64,000 nucleotides of DNA. Origin: Rickettsia endosymbiont of Lasioglossum villosulum. Lineage in GTDB: Bacteria > Pseudomonadota > Alphaproteobacteria > Rickettsiales > Rickettsiaceae. Position 1 is the stretch's first letter; every line of letters starts with the position of its first letter. The translations under genes were made by a program, and so were the position numbers. The notes under the pieces are model-generated. The model made no database searches. It saw only the letters and a program-made list of their open reading frames with translations, and had not been told where the DNA came from. This document shows positions 28,831 to 39,549 of the stretch, piece after piece. The stretch is taken from positions 806,001-870,000 of the forward strand of contig NZ_OZ032152.1 in NCBI RefSeq assembly GCF_964026455.1, written 5' to 3'.

Positions 28831-29671
28831 TATTAGTTTTTAAAGGTGGGTTATTTCTTTTTATATTATTCAATTGATTAGTCAAGTCATTAATAATTAC
28901 ATTATAATTTGTATTATTATCCTTAGTATCTTGATTATTATAATAATATCCAATAAATAAAATAGAAGAACTATAATTAGCCAGCTGTGCTTCCATTGAA
29001 CTTAATAGCTCTGTACTACCGCTAACCATTATAAGTACCTTAGGCATAAAATTCATTTGAACAAAAAAATTAATCATTAGTTCAGCACCCGATATATTAT
29101 TGCTGGTCAATATGCCTTTATAAAATACCGGATAAGTATTGGAAAAACTTTTTAAATTATTAAAAATAATATAATTATTTTTAGGGAAGCTATTTGAAAA
29201 ATCGATGTTAAAATTCTTTTTTAAATAATCAGCAATCCATATTTCAAATTTAGGTATATTATTAAAATTACCTGTAAAACCTCCATTTACGGCTATTATA
29301 GGAATATTTTTATTGCTGATATCACTTACAAAATTCGGAAAATTAGAATCTAGTAATTCCTTTTTATATTTATCACTTGTTAAAATTAACTGATCGATAT
29401 AAATATTTTTAGGGTTTTTATTCATCTTTTGCAAAGTAGGTGCTAGTTTAGCATAAACATCTTTATCGATTTGCTCACCTAAAGATAATAATGGCTTAAA
29501 TAATACCTTATCCAAGTCTATTACCACTAGTAAATCTTGCGGCAAATAATTTTTATTATAATTTTCTTCAAAATCTTGTTTTATTTTATCTAAATTATTT
29601 ACTTCTATATTTTCTGCTTTAACTATAGATGTGACAAGTAGTAATAAGATAAATATATATTTTTTAAACAT
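28793..29671 (-). CDS. DUF2608 family protein, HAD-like, exported (first copy)
   Basis: Start taken at ATG 29669-29671 (MFKKYIFILLLLVTS), which has a ribosome site (ggag) and begins a signal peptide; the frame is open 44 codons further up, but that stretch is the translated palindrome at 29698-29893. About 292 residues. HAD motif I here is LLVVIDLDKVLF, with both Asp present, unlike its downstream paralog. IIAVNGGFTGN and KVLIMVSGSTELLSSMEAQL follow in the positions of motifs II/III. Rich in Asn. Probably periplasmic; substrate unknown. Confidence 0.75.
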   Translation of the reverse strand: MFKKYIFILLLLVTSIVKAENIEVNNLDKIKQDFEENYNKNYLPQDLLVVIDLDKVLFKPLLSLGEQIDKDVYAKLAPTLQKMNKNPKNIYIDQLILTSDKYKKELLDSNFPNFVSDISNKNIPIIAVNGGFTGNFNNIPKFEIWIADYLKKNFNIDFSNSFPKNNYIIFNNLKSFSNTYPVFYKGILTSNNISGAELMINFFVQMNFMPKVLIMVSGSTELLSSMEAQLANYSSSILFIGYYYNNQDTKDNNTNYNVIINDLTNQLNNIKRNNPPLKTNNAKSKNPYDQSK

Positions 29672-29697
29672 TAATATACTCCAATATAATACATTGT

Positions 29698-29893
29698 CGC
29701 CCCGTGGCGGCTTTGCCTGTGTGGATACCAAATCGTCATTGCGAGCGACTGCAAGGAGCGTGGCAATCCAGAAAAAATAGTAAAAAATGCTATAAGTTAG
29801 CATTTTTTACTGGATTGCTTCGTCAATTACTTCGTAATTTCCTCGCAATGACGGTAAAACTGATCCACGCAGGCAATGCCGCCACGGGATGAC
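29698..29893. repeat. Nested palindromes: 'cgtcattgcgag' element inside a 'ccgtggcgg' element
   Basis: Outer arms ccgtggcggctttgcctgtg and gcaggcaatgccgccacggg are near-exact reverse complements. Between them lies a full 'cgtcattgcgag' family copy (29733-29853) that itself carries an inner palindrome of aaaaaatgcta / tagcatttttt. This reads as one element inserted into another. Confidence 0.85.
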
Positions 29894-29963
29894 ACTAAAC
29901 CAAAAAGCATATCTTAGTGTTAGCACATTGTAATGCTAATATCAATCCATATTAAACTATAAT

Positions 29964-32882
29964 ATGGTAAATATGTTTGGAAGTTTTTTTAGCTCATTCG
30001 GTGGTGCTATCGGAAATGCATTTGGAGATGGTATATTTTCAAGCATAGGAAGATTTGCTGGTAAAATGCTTGGTGAGTATTTAGATCAACTAAATCATGA
30101 ACCAGAAGAATATGATTATATTAAAAACTTCAAAAAAAGTTTTAAGTATGTTACAGCAAATTATGGTGAACCTATCCCTTTGGTTTTTGGCACTACAAAA
30201 GTTAGCGGAAAAATAATTTGGGCGGATAAAGTCAAAGAAATAGCAAATAGCACCCGTCATAAAGAATATTTTCCTTATTTTCATAACGTAAAATCTACTA
30301 TGACTTCTACGGAATATAGCTATTTCTTTTCTTTTGCCGTTGGTATTTGTGAGGGTGAGATCATTGAAATTAAAAGGGTATGGGCAAATGATGAAATTAT
30401 AAAATTAAATAAATATAAGTTTAGATTATATAAAGGATCAGAAGAACAATTACCAGATCCTTTAATTGAAAAATGCTTAGGTAAAAATAAAACTCCTGCT
30501 TTTAGATCTCTTAGCTATGCAGTATTTGAAGAACTACCTTTAGAAGATTTTGACAATATTATTCCGAATTTCTCATTTGAAGTAACTAGAAAGCCTAATA
30601 TTCATCTACCAAATAATTATACAAAAGTCGAAAATTTAATTAGTAGTATAAGCATGATTCTAGGGTCTGGGGAATTTGTCTATGATACAGAGATTCAGTA
30701 TAAAACCCAAGAAAGCTTTTTTGGTGGTGTTGTGAATCATGAGGCTATTAATACACATAATCATTATAACATTGCTGATAGCGTATATAGCCTTAATCAA
30801 CTACAAACCACCTGCCTTAATATAAAATGGGTAGCACCAGTAGTTTCTTGGTTTGGCGATAATCTTGATATAAACTATTGTAGTATAAAACCTGCTATAG
30901 AATTTAACGACCCCTTAACCTCATACTCATCTACTTGGCAAGTTGGTCGGTATAATAGAGAAAATGCTAAAATTATATCTAAGGATGAATATGAAAGCCC
31001 TAACTATGGTGGTAGTGGCTAGCTTAGTGCGTTACCTCAAAGAGCTAAAAAAACGTAATTTAAAAATTATGTTTTATCCGATGTTTTTTATGGATTTACC
31101 CGGTAAACCTTGGCGTGGGCATGTTAGCGGTTCTGCGGAGGCAGTAAGTAATTTTTTTCATAAAATTGATGGTTATAACAATTTTATTCTTCATTATGCA
31201 CGTTTAGTTAAAGATTATGCAGATGCCTTTATAATCGGCTCGGAACTAATTGGCATCACTTCTATAAGAGACTCAGCAAATAACTTTCCAGCAGTTAATG
31301 AACTATGCAACCTTGCTCGTTTAGTAAAAGAAATAGTAGGCAATAAGGTACAGGTTACTTACGCAGCCGATTGGTCGGAATATCATCATACTAGTGGTGG
31401 ATGGTATAATCTAGACCCGCTATTTGCCTCTTCTTACATTGACTTCGTCGGGATAGATGCTTATTTCCCTTTAACTAGTTCTTTAAGCTCTAGAATTACA
31501 AAAGAAGATATTATCAAAGGTTGCCATAGCGGTGAGGGGTATGATTATTACTTAGATGGCAGCGGTAATAAACAAGCTTTATCGGCTGCTTATGCTTGGA
31601 AGAATGTAGCATATTGGTGGGAAAATCATCACTATAATCCTGATGGAAATAAAACAGCGTGGCAACCAAAAATGAAAAAAATTTGGTTCACTGAATTTGG
31701 TTTTCCATCGATAGATAAAGCTTCCAATCAACCTAATGTGTTTTTTGATCCTAAATGTACGGATGGCGGTGCTCCTAAATACTCCTCAACAGGCACAGAT
31801 TTTTTAGCACAACGCATAGCTATTAAAGGGTTTATAGAATATTGGCAAACACAAGAATATATAGAAGAGATGTTCTTATGGACATGGGATGCACGCCCCT
31901 ACCCCGCTTGGCCACATGGTAATATTTGGAGCGACAATCATTTATGGGAAAAGGGACATTGGGTTAACGGTAAACTTGGCACTTGTAGCCTTGCTGAAAT
32001 AATACTTGAATTATCTAATAGATGCAGGATTGATATACAAAGCATCGATATTTCTACCATTGATGAAATAGTAGACGGTTTTATTTTAAATAAGGTTTTA
32101 TCTGCTGTAGATGTTATTAACTCCTTAAGAATATTCTATTTCTTTGACATAATTGCGAATGAATGTGAAAAAATAAAATTTTTAAAGCGAGGCAGCGGAA
32201 AATTAGAATATATAAACGAAAAAGCTTTAATAAAACTATCTGATAACAGCTATATAAAGCAAACAGAAATACCTGAAGAAAATATCATCAACAAACTAAA
32301 TATCAATTTTATTGATAGATTTAATAATTATAATGATTGCTATGCTTATGTAAATAATGAGACCATTTCAAATAGCCCTAAACTTAACGTTAAAATTCCT
32401 ATTATTTTATCACTGTCAGAAATAGAAAATATTTAGCCGTTTACTTACAAAGTAATATTAACGAATTTCTTTATGTTTCAATTGATGGCAATAATTATGC
32501 TAAAATAGCAAATTTAACAAAACAAACTTTTATTGGTAGTGTAGTTAATTTTACTGCTGATTCTATCATTATTAACTGTAAAAATTTTGAAGAATTGGTT
32601 ATTAATGATTGGAATTTAGCAGCTTTTGGGCAAGAAATTATAAAGTTTAAGCAATGGGAAAAGCTAGATACTAATACATATCAAATAAGTGAAATGATCA
32701 GAGGTGAGTTTATGACGCAAGAGTTTATTTCTACCCATCAAACTAATGAAAATTTTATTTTACTTGAGAAGAATTTTAATATTATTCCGGTAGCTTCTAA
32801 ATTAAAAGATATGAATATATATTTTAAAGTTGGTAATTTATCGCCTATGGAAATTAATTTTCAAAATAAAGCAAACTTATAA
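29964..32882 (+). pseudogene. Gene transfer agent host-specificity protein (RcGTA orfg15-like), broken by two frameshifts
   Basis: Three fragments of one gene. The first (29964-31022) has a glycine-rich start and a phage-tail-like domain (YGEPIPLVFGTTKVSGKIIW). The second (in frame from about 31018 to 32436) is the GTA TIM-barrel domain: FYPMFFMDLPGKPWRGHVSG, FIIGSELIG, YAADWSEYH, IDFVGIDAYFPLT, KIWFTEFGFPSIDKA, LWTWDARPYPAWPH. The third (32433-32882) continues the tail part. One base too many at GGCTAGC (31018-31024) and one T too few at 32431-32434 explain the breaks. In other alphaproteobacteria the protein is about 1300 residues and sits in the tail tip of gene transfer agents; this one would be about 970. 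No other GTA gene is nearby. Confidence 0.88.
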
Positions 32883-32977
32883 TAGCTTTCTTAAAATAAA
32901 TATTTCTTTACTTTTTAATAAATAATTAATATAATACTTTTTAAAAAATTAAATATTGATTAATAATTTAGGATTTT

Positions 32978-35104
32978 ATGAAGAAAGTATATGATAATAA
33001 CTTGCAAGATAAGAGTAATAAAATCACTTTTTTTCCTACAGATAAAATTGTTTCGGAAATATCTTTAATTCAAAGGGAAGAACTTAGTAATTCGCTACAG
33101 CAAAAAATAAAATATTATCCTAGAATTATAGAATATCTAGATAATTTAGATTATATAGGTGAAATAATTCTTTTTTGTGTTAATCATGTAGCTTCGTTAA
33201 AAAAATCTGAAGAGAGAAATATAAAAGAAGAGTTTATACAAGAAATGATGGGAGTAGTATTCTGGAAATTTGACTATTCAGAATATAGCAATCATAAATT
33301 ATTTCGTAATTACAAAATACAAAAAACAGCAGATCCTAAAAAACTAAAATATACGATAAGTGCCTTAAACTCTAAGTTTGAATGTAGAATTATCGAAGAA
33401 AAAGCAAGCGAATCTGTTGATAAACTTATAAGTATTACAGCTATAAGTGAGGCTTTGTATGCAAGTATAGTAAATAATAGCCTTAATAATGTTTCAAATA
33501 CTGCCAAAGATTTACTAAAAGACTCATATGAAACATTAACTTTATTTTTAGCAGAAGATCAGCAAAAATATCAAAAACTTCTTCAAATAATTTCTAGTGC
33601 AATTCAGGCATTAAAACCACAATTTCAACTTAAAGTAATTGAGATTTTAAAAGAACACTTAAAGGAAAGTTTTCAATCCCTATTTTATACTTCTAATATA
33701 CTAATTGAGAATGGTCTTCATGAAGAAGCAGTAAAATTACTTAAATACAAATTATTACATTCTACTTCAACCGAAATTGAGGCATATCGGTGCATGCATA
33801 ATTTAGCAGATGCTTATGCAGAATTAGGAAAGTTTAAAAAAGCAGAAGAATGGTTTTTAAATGCTTTAAAAGGGCTACCTAATAATGAAGATATAATGTG
33901 TAGTTTATGGTGTATATATAGAGCTATTAATAAAATAGAGGAAGCAGAAAAATTATTTCCTAATTTAAATAAAAATAGTCAGGATCATTACAGCTTATCT
34001 TTAAATGCCTACACAATTAATAAAAAAAGTCTGGAATCGATTAATAAAAAAACTTTACCACCTAATTTTTTAGATAGTTATAAATGTTACAAATATATAA
34101 GTAAATATAACAATTATTCAGATATTGAAAAAAATAAAAATCATAAAAAAATATCTGATGAAGTAAAAAAACTTATTACTTCAACAAAATTAAATAAACT
34201 TTCTTTTGTGCTTTACCCAAAGCAAAATGAATTAGCTTTAGAAATATTAAAAGAAATGCCTAAAGGTTTTTTTAAGACATTTCCTAATCTAGTAAGACTT
34301 AAAGCATTACTCGATCCGAATTCAATATTATCAATAGAAGAAAAATATACTAATACGGATGATGCAAACAATATTTTTAATATAGTTTGTAATTCTCTAA
34401 TAGCAGAAAAAGGGCATCAACCGAGTGTCATTAAAACAATTGAGACTTTAAAAGAAACAGGTAAACTTAGTGACGAAATTTATAACGAAGTTAAGTTTAC
34501 TACTAATTTACTTGATGGGAACAAAGAACAAGCTAAAGAGCATGCAGTACAATTAAGTGAAGAGAAAAAAGAAGAAATTATTGAAAATTTTTCTTCAATT
34601 GATGAGCAAATAGATAATATAGATCAATTTGTTGAGCAATTTGATGCAAAAAAAATTCATGAATATTATCAAACAAAAAAGAAACATGATCTTCTTCTTT
34701 TGAAAGAAGAAATTACTAAAACGCCTTCAGGTTATTGGAAACTTGAAAATGAAGAAGTAATTACTACTGAAAAAGCTAAATTTATCGGTAAGTTTAAAGG
34801 AAAAAATTGTTATGGGATTATTTCAGAAAAGCTTGAATCTAAAGTTGGCTCATCTAAATTTAATATTTTCAAAAAAACCTTAGAAGAAAAAGGATTAATA
34901 TTTAAAAAAATTGCTCAAAATGGTGTTAAATTCCTTAAAAAAGCTTTTGAGATTAAAATAGATGGTGATGAGCGTATATATACTAATGAAGTATACGAAA
35001 ATCAAGAAGAAGAGCTATTATTAAATTTTGATCATAATGGTAATCATGATGAAGTAAAAAATTTCCTAATTGGTTGTAGTTTAGAATATCATAAATTTGC
35101 TTAA
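32978..35104 (+). CDS. Large TPR-containing protein of unknown function
   Basis: 708 residues, not recognised as a family. Mostly helical. TPR-type units are clear at about residues 245-315 (GLHEEAVKLLKYKLL, CMHNLADAYAELGKFKKAEEWFLNALKGLP, DIMCSLWCIYRAINKIEEAEKLF). The C-terminal 130 residues switch to a compact alpha/beta-looking domain (SGYWKLENEEVITTEKAKFIGKF... DERIYTNEVYENQEEELLLNFD) that could be a separate activity. No signal peptide or membrane segment. It converges on the STAND gene with only 10 bases between stop codons. Context suggests, but does not show, a link to that gene. A ribosome site (agga) precedes the ATG. Confidence 0.8.
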   Translation: MKKVYDNNLQDKSNKITFFPTDKIVSEISLIQREELSNSLQQKIKYYPRIIEYLDNLDYIGEIILFCVNHVASLKKSEERNIKEEFIQEMMGVVFWKFDYSEYSNHKLFRNYKIQKTADPKKLKYTISALNSKFECRIIEEKASESVDKLISITAISEALYASIVNNSLNNVSNTAKDLLKDSYETLTLFLAEDQQKYQKLLQIISSAIQALKPQFQLKVIEILKEHLKESFQSLFYTSNILIENGLHEEAVKLLKYKLLHSTSTEIEAYRCMHNLADAYAELGKFKKAEEWFLNALKGLPNNEDIMCSLWCIYRAINKIEEAEKLFPNLNKNSQDHYSLSLNAYTINKKSLESINKKTLPPNFLDSYKCYKYISKYNNYSDIEKNKNHKKISDEVKKLITSTKLNKLSFVLYPKQNELALEILKEMPKGFFKTFPNLVRLKALLDPNSILSIEEKYTNTDDANNIFNIVCNSLIAEKGHQPSVIKTIETLKETGKLSDEIYNEVKFTTNLLDGNKEQAKEHAVQLSEEKKEEIIENFSSIDEQIDNIDQFVEQFDAKKIHEYYQTKKKHDLLLLKEEITKTPSGYWKLENEEVITTEKAKFIGKFKGKNCYGIISEKLESKVGSSKFNIFKKTLEEKGLIFKKIAQNGVKFLKKAFEIKIDGDERIYTNEVYENQEEELLLNFDHNGNHDEVKNFLIGCSLEYHKFA

Positions 35105-35114
35105 AAAATTGCTT

Positions 35115-38100
35115 TTAACTATTAGAATTTAAAGGCTGAAGCAATTTGTTTAAAATTGCTTCGTCATTAATGCATGCTCGTAATATTGAGCCATCAATGA
35201 AATATTCCGGATGTTCGGTTGTTATTTTTTGTGTTAGTTCAGGATAGGCTTTGGTAAATTCCACAGCACAAATAAAATCTTTATTAGGATGATTAATAGC
35301 TCCTAAACAAATCGCTTCAAAACACAGCATTTTAGCAGTTTCTATATTTTTAGCACTCGATAAATCCCTTAATTGCTTTGCTAAATATTTATCGCATAAA
35401 TAACTCGCTGCTCCCCAAATACCTAAAAATCTAAATTTTCCTGTACTCCATTTACCTTTAGCAGCATTAGTATATATTTTATTTAAAACTTTTTTTTGTA
35501 TTTTTTGTTTAACTTCTAAAGTAATTTCCTCAAAATCCCCCCGTTGTAATATAAACTCCCTAGTCTCGTTATTTCGGATAAACTTCGGTGCGATTATTTT
35601 AATATAACTTTCTAAGTTTTTAGTATGGGAATGTTTTAAGCCTAAAGTTTGTACATACATTAAATAAGCTTGTTTATGAAGTTCTTTTGCTTTGCTTATG
35701 TCTCCCAATTTTCTATATACTGTTCCAATATCAATAAAAGAAAGAATAATATAATGATGATTTCCTTTGTATAATATTTTTATCATCCTAAACGCTTCTT
35801 CTTTATATCTTAGTTCTTTAGAGATATGGTTTAATTTATCATAAACTGTATTTACATTATTAAGGGAGGTAATAATTGTAGGATGATCAATTTGATATAA
35901 TTTTTGTTTCATCTCTAAGGCTTTTTTAAAATATTCTAGCCCTTTAGAAATATTGTCCAAATCCTTATAAACTAAGCCCACATTATTAAGAGAATTTGCA
36001 ATATCGGGATGATCAGCTTGATATAATGCTTGCCTTATCTTCAAGGCTTCCTCCAAATATTCTAGTGCTTTTGAAAACTGTCCTAATTTTTGATAAGCTA
36101 TACCAATATTTTTGAGAGAAATAACAATATAAGGATGATTACCTGAATACAGTACCCTATATCTCTTTAAAGCTTCCTCGTGATATTCTAATGATTCTTT
36201 AAATTTACATAATATATGATCATTATAATACCCCACTTTTTTATATAAGCTTGCTTTGCTAAGTTTATGTATATTTAATATTTTTATTACATGAGGATAA
36301 ATTAATTTAGCATTTTCCCAATCTTTGCTTGGTTCATTTGTTACTGACGGAAATAAATTATCTAGTACTTCTATTAATCTTACAAAAACTTCTTTTTTAT
36401 CTATTGCATGCTCTTTATGTCTATCTGCATATCTTTTTACTGCAAACTGTACTAATCCATGTAATTGTAAACCTGCTTGTTCATCTTGGCGTATTAGATT
36501 CATTAACGATAATTCTTCTAATCTTTTTATAGGTTCTTGTAATTTTTCTTCACTCACTAGAAATAGTTTTTTGAAAATATCTATACTTATAAAGTCAGGG
36601 TCTAAATATGCTGAATATTGTAACATCTGCCAGGCTACTGGTGATTTTTCTAATATTTCTAATAGCAGTATTGTCTCAGGTTGTTCATCTTTATTATTAC
36701 GTAGAAAATTAAGATAATCTTTTACTTTAAGTAATTTATTTTTTTTAAAATATGCTACCGCTTTGGACAAACTATATGGCAATACTTCATCTTTATTGCC
36801 TAACTCTTCTATTAAATCGTTAATGTCTTCATTATTAAACCTATTTCCTAAGGAATTTTCTAAATATGTTATTGCTGTTTTTATATTAAAAGGTTTTAAT
36901 TCAATATTTGTTATATCATCACTTAGCTTATTATTTTTAGTAGTAATTATGGTTTGTACTTTATCTTTGGGTATATTCATTATACCGTTAATATAAAGTT
37001 CAATATCTTTATATGCTTCGACATTATCAAAAATAAATAATGTATTTGAATTTAAATTTGCAATTTTATTACAGACTAATCTTATTATCTCTTCCTCTTT
37101 TTTATCTGTTATATAAATGGCAAGCTCTTTAGCAAGTTGCCTATATGCTTCATTAATTTTATAGGCAGAATCAGCATTAATAAAGCGTACTATTTTCTTT
37201 GCTTCGTCTCTTTGTTTACGACCGTAATCCTTAGCTAGAGTAGTTTTGCCCGTTCCGGCAAAAGCACTAATTGCTACATATGAGTTTTTACTTAAAGCAT
37301 TATCGATTTGTTTAAATGCTTCTTCACGATGAATAAGGTTATGAATTGATAAAATAGGTAAATTACTGTTTACACTCCCTATATAACCGGCAGAATAAAC
37401 ATTACGATCTTTCAATATTTTTTTTGCCTCATGACTCACTTCAACTAATCTTAAAATTTGCTCCCTTAAATCATCCACCTTAATATTAGATGATTTTATA
37501 AATATATAATCTTTGTCATTTTTATGTTCTATCTCATATTGTTCTTTTATAATCTTTAATTGCTTTCTAGCTAAGTTTGGTATCTCTTTTACTTCAAGGT
37601 TTAGTTCTGCTAGTTGGCATAAATACCAATCACCGTTTCTTTTATCATTTATATTAGCTACATCTTCAGACAAATTTACTTCCTGCGAGCGGTAATGACC
37701 TTGGTAAGAAAGCTCAAATTGATTCTTTCCCTTTAGTTGTTCAGGGTTTTCTAAATGCTTGTAAACTTCTAAAATTTGCTCAATTGCGACATTACCGCTG
37801 ACAAATTGATTAATTACCTCAAGAAAACTTCCTAATGTCGTTGCCGTTATGCCTCTATCTGCTAGATCGCTTGCCAAATCTTTAATTGTGTTATTAACAG
37901 GCACAAAATAAAATAACTTATCTCCTAACGTATTGTCTTTAGGTTCATATTTGATACAAGGCCAATCTATTATCTGTTCATATTTTATAGGTCTACCGAT
38001 TTCGGGATCAAAGGCATCCAGCATTGAAGTAAGTAAGTCGCTACTTAATGATAGTAAAGAAATATAATTTTTAATTGGGATGGCTTTATTCAAGGTATTT

Positions 38101-39035
38101 ATTATTTTACTGCTATACTCGGTAGCCGTAATTTCAGGAAATAATCTATATGCCTTATGAATATGAGAGTTACTAGTATTTACAAAATTCGGAGCAGATA
38201 GATAAGTAGTTATGTCTAAATTTCTTATATCAAAATGAGTTTTATGACTAATTATATTAGGTTTAAAACTACCTATAACTTTTGCAGAGCCAGGACTATC
38301 GAACGTTATAGCTTTTCCTTTGTAATAGTTAAAATCTTGATGAGCAAAATATAAGCTTAATTCTGCAAACCATGCACCTAAAGAATAACCCGTAAAAGAT
38401 AGATTATAGTCATGCTTTTTAGCATATTCGGTGATTTCCTGCGTAGTCTGATATGCTGCTGCTTGTTGTGCTACTATCTGCCCGCCTAAAATACTTTTTA
38501 AATGGGTCTTAAGCGGTGAGTCCGGTTTTAGCAAATCCCACCCCTCAAATGTAATGCCTCGATGAGCAAATACTATTTGTTTGGTCTTGTCGTTTACATA
38601 TGCTACGGCGTAATATCTGCCTATTTTAGACTCGCTAAATATTTTAAATATCTTCCAATCTTCTAAATATTGATTATATTTTGCTTTTTCAAGAGTTACT
38701 TTTTCTTGTGTTTTAGAATCTATATAAGAATGCAAACTAAGTAACCCATGAATAAAATCGCTAGGGTGCTGCTTGTAATTCTGATTGTTTAAAATTATTT
38801 TATTTTCTATCTTCTGTATAAAATCACTGGAAGAATTAGGCATTTTTCCCCAGCTTACATTACCGATAAAATCATTATTTTGGATTTTACTTGCTATTTC
38901 TTCTAGCTGCAATATTGTTAAATCTATATCTTTAAGGTCAAGATGTACAAAATTAGGATCGTTTTTTTGTAACTGAGTGATAAGTGCTTGATATTTGTTT
39001 GTAGAACTCATAAATAGATTTAGTTGAATTTTCAC
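35115..39035 (-). CDS. STAND-type protein: lipase-like hydrolase, NB-ARC ATPase and TPR repeats
   Basis: 1306 codons from GTG 39035; ATG at 39011 ([14 protein letters not shown]) is an alternative start. Residues 30-70 resemble one leucine-rich repeat ([18 protein letters not shown]). About 110-330 is a class-3-lipase-like domain with GYSLG near 216 and ITFDSPGS after it. About 560-840 is an NB-ARC module: P-loop [15 protein letters not shown] near 595, Walker [11 protein letters not shown] near 667, TIITTKN, and [12 protein letters not shown] in the GLPL position; helical and winged-helix parts follow. About 950-1140 are kinesin-light-chain-type TPRs ([20 protein letters not shown] pattern, at least four). 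A C-terminal 150 residues are unassigned. Order effector-switch-sensor matches NLR-like and anti-phage STAND proteins. Function (phage defence or host-directed effector) is inference. Confidence 0.85.
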   Translation of the reverse strand: MKIQLNLFMSSTNKYQALITQLQKNDPNFVHLDLKDIDLTILQLEEIASKIQNNDFIGNVSWGKMPNSSSDFIQKIENKIILNNQNYKQHPSDFIHGLLSLHSYIDSKTQEKVTLEKAKYNQYLEDWKIFKIFSESKIGRYYAVAYVNDKTKQIVFAHRGITFEGWDLLKPDSPLKTHLKSILGGQIVAQQAAAYQTTQEITEYAKKHDYNLSFTGYSLGAWFAELSLYFAHQDFNYYKGKAITFDSPGSAKVIGSFKPNIISHKTHFDIRNLDITTYLSAPNFVNTSNSHIHKAYRLFPEITATEYSSKIINTLNKAIPIKNYISLLSLSSDLLTSMLDAFDPEIGRPIKYEQIIDWPCIKYEPKDNTLGDKLFYFVPVNNTIKDLASDLADRGITATTLGSFLEVINQFVSGNVAIEQILEVYKHLENPEQLKGKNQFELSYQGHYRSQEVNLSEDVANINDKRNGDWYLCQLAELNLEVKEIPNLARKQLKIIKEQYEIEHKNDKDYIFIKSSNIKVDDLREQILRLVEVSHEAKKILKDRNVYSAGYIGSVNSNLPILSIHNLIHREEAFKQIDNALSKNSYVAISAFAGTGKTTLAKDYGRKQRDEAKKIVRFINADSAYKINEAYRQLAKELAIYITDKKEEEIIRLVCNKIANLNSNTLFIFDNVEAYKDIELYINGIMNIPKDKVQTIITTKNNKLSDDITNIELKPFNIKTAITYLENSLGNRFNNEDINDLIEELGNKDEVLPYSLSKAVAYFKKNKLLKVKDYLNFLRNNKDEQPETILLLEILEKSPVAWQMLQYSAYLDPDFISIDIFKKLFLVSEEKLQEPIKRLEELSLMNLIRQDEQAGLQLHGLVQFAVKRYADRHKEHAIDKKEVFVRLIEVLDNLFPSVTNEPSKDWENAKLIYPHVIKILNIHKLSKASLYKKVGYYNDHILCKFKESLEYHEEALKRYRVLYSGNHPYIVISLKNIGIAYQKLGQFSKALEYLEEALKIRQALYQADHPDIANSLNNVGLVYKDLDNISKGLEYFKKALEMKQKLYQIDHPTIITSLNNVNTVYDKLNHISKELRYKEEAFRMIKILYKGNHHYIILSFIDIGTVYRKLGDISKAKELHKQAYLMYVQTLGLKHSHTKNLESYIKIIAPKFIRNNETREFILQRGDFEEITLEVKQKIQKKVLNKIYTNAAKGKWSTGKFRFLGIWGAASYLCDKYLAKQLRDLSSAKNIETAKMLCFEAICLGAINHPNKDFICAVEFTKAYPELTQKITTEHPEYFIDGSILRACINDEAILNKLLQPLNSNS

Positions 39036-39085
39036 AAGGCATTATAAATTAAATTTTATAATTTTCAACTGTTACGTTATTTACC

Positions 39086-39400
39086 ATGAACTTTTTTATC
39101 TATAATTCTTTATTAAAAACAGCATATTTAAATATAAAAGTTAAAGCAGCTGCTAAGAATAATGCTATCAAAGAATTTATTATAATTAACGATATCCCCC
39201 ATCTAAAATTATCTATAAAAGCACATGCACAACAAGGCAAAGCTAACGAAGAGATCATAAATTTTTTGGCAAAAGAATGGCAGTTATTGCGGAGTAATTT
39301 AGAAATTACTAAAGGACATACTAACAGCTTAAAGACAATTTTAATAAAAAATATTGATGAAGAGTATTTAAATTTGATTTTAAAATCCTATATTAAATGA
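39086..39400 (+). CDS. DUF167 (YggU/UPF0235) family protein
   Basis: 104 residues. The family core is clear: NIKVKAAAKNNAIKEF, LKLSIKAHAQQGKANEEIINFLAKEW and LEITKGHTNSLKTILI. DUF167 proteins are small, widespread and of unknown function. Divergent from the STAND gene, 50 bases from its start. Complete. Confidence 0.92.
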   Translation: MNFFIYNSLLKTAYLNIKVKAAAKNNAIKEFIIINDIPHLKLSIKAHAQQGKANEEIINFLAKEWQLLRSNLEITKGHTNSLKTILIKNIDEEYLNLILKSYIK

Positions 39401-39421
39401 ATAAAGTTTTGTTACATTGGT

Positions 39422-39502
39422 GTCACCCCGTCGTGACTTGATCACGGGGTCTTGTATCACAAACTGAGTCATAAGATCCCGCGATCAAGTCGCGGGATGA
39501 CA
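39422..39502. repeat. Dispersed palindrome, 'gtcaccccg' variant
   Basis: gtcaccccgtcgtgacttga ... gatcaagtcgcgggatgacat, two stacked arm pairs around cttgatcacgggg. Related to 48652-48769. Between the DUF167 gene and htpG. Confidence 0.75.
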
Positions 39503-39549
39503 TTAAATACAACAAAACTAAAACAAGAATTTTAAATTGGATTTAAGTA

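Noticed and set aside
29704..29892. 62-codon plus-strand frame with RQLLRNFLAMT
   Set aside because: Entirely inside the nested palindromes; similar reading frames arise from every copy of this repeat.
36325..37695. Several plus-strand open frames opposite the STAND gene
   Set aside because: Antisense shadows without motifs; the minus-strand frame has P-loop, Walker B and TPRs.
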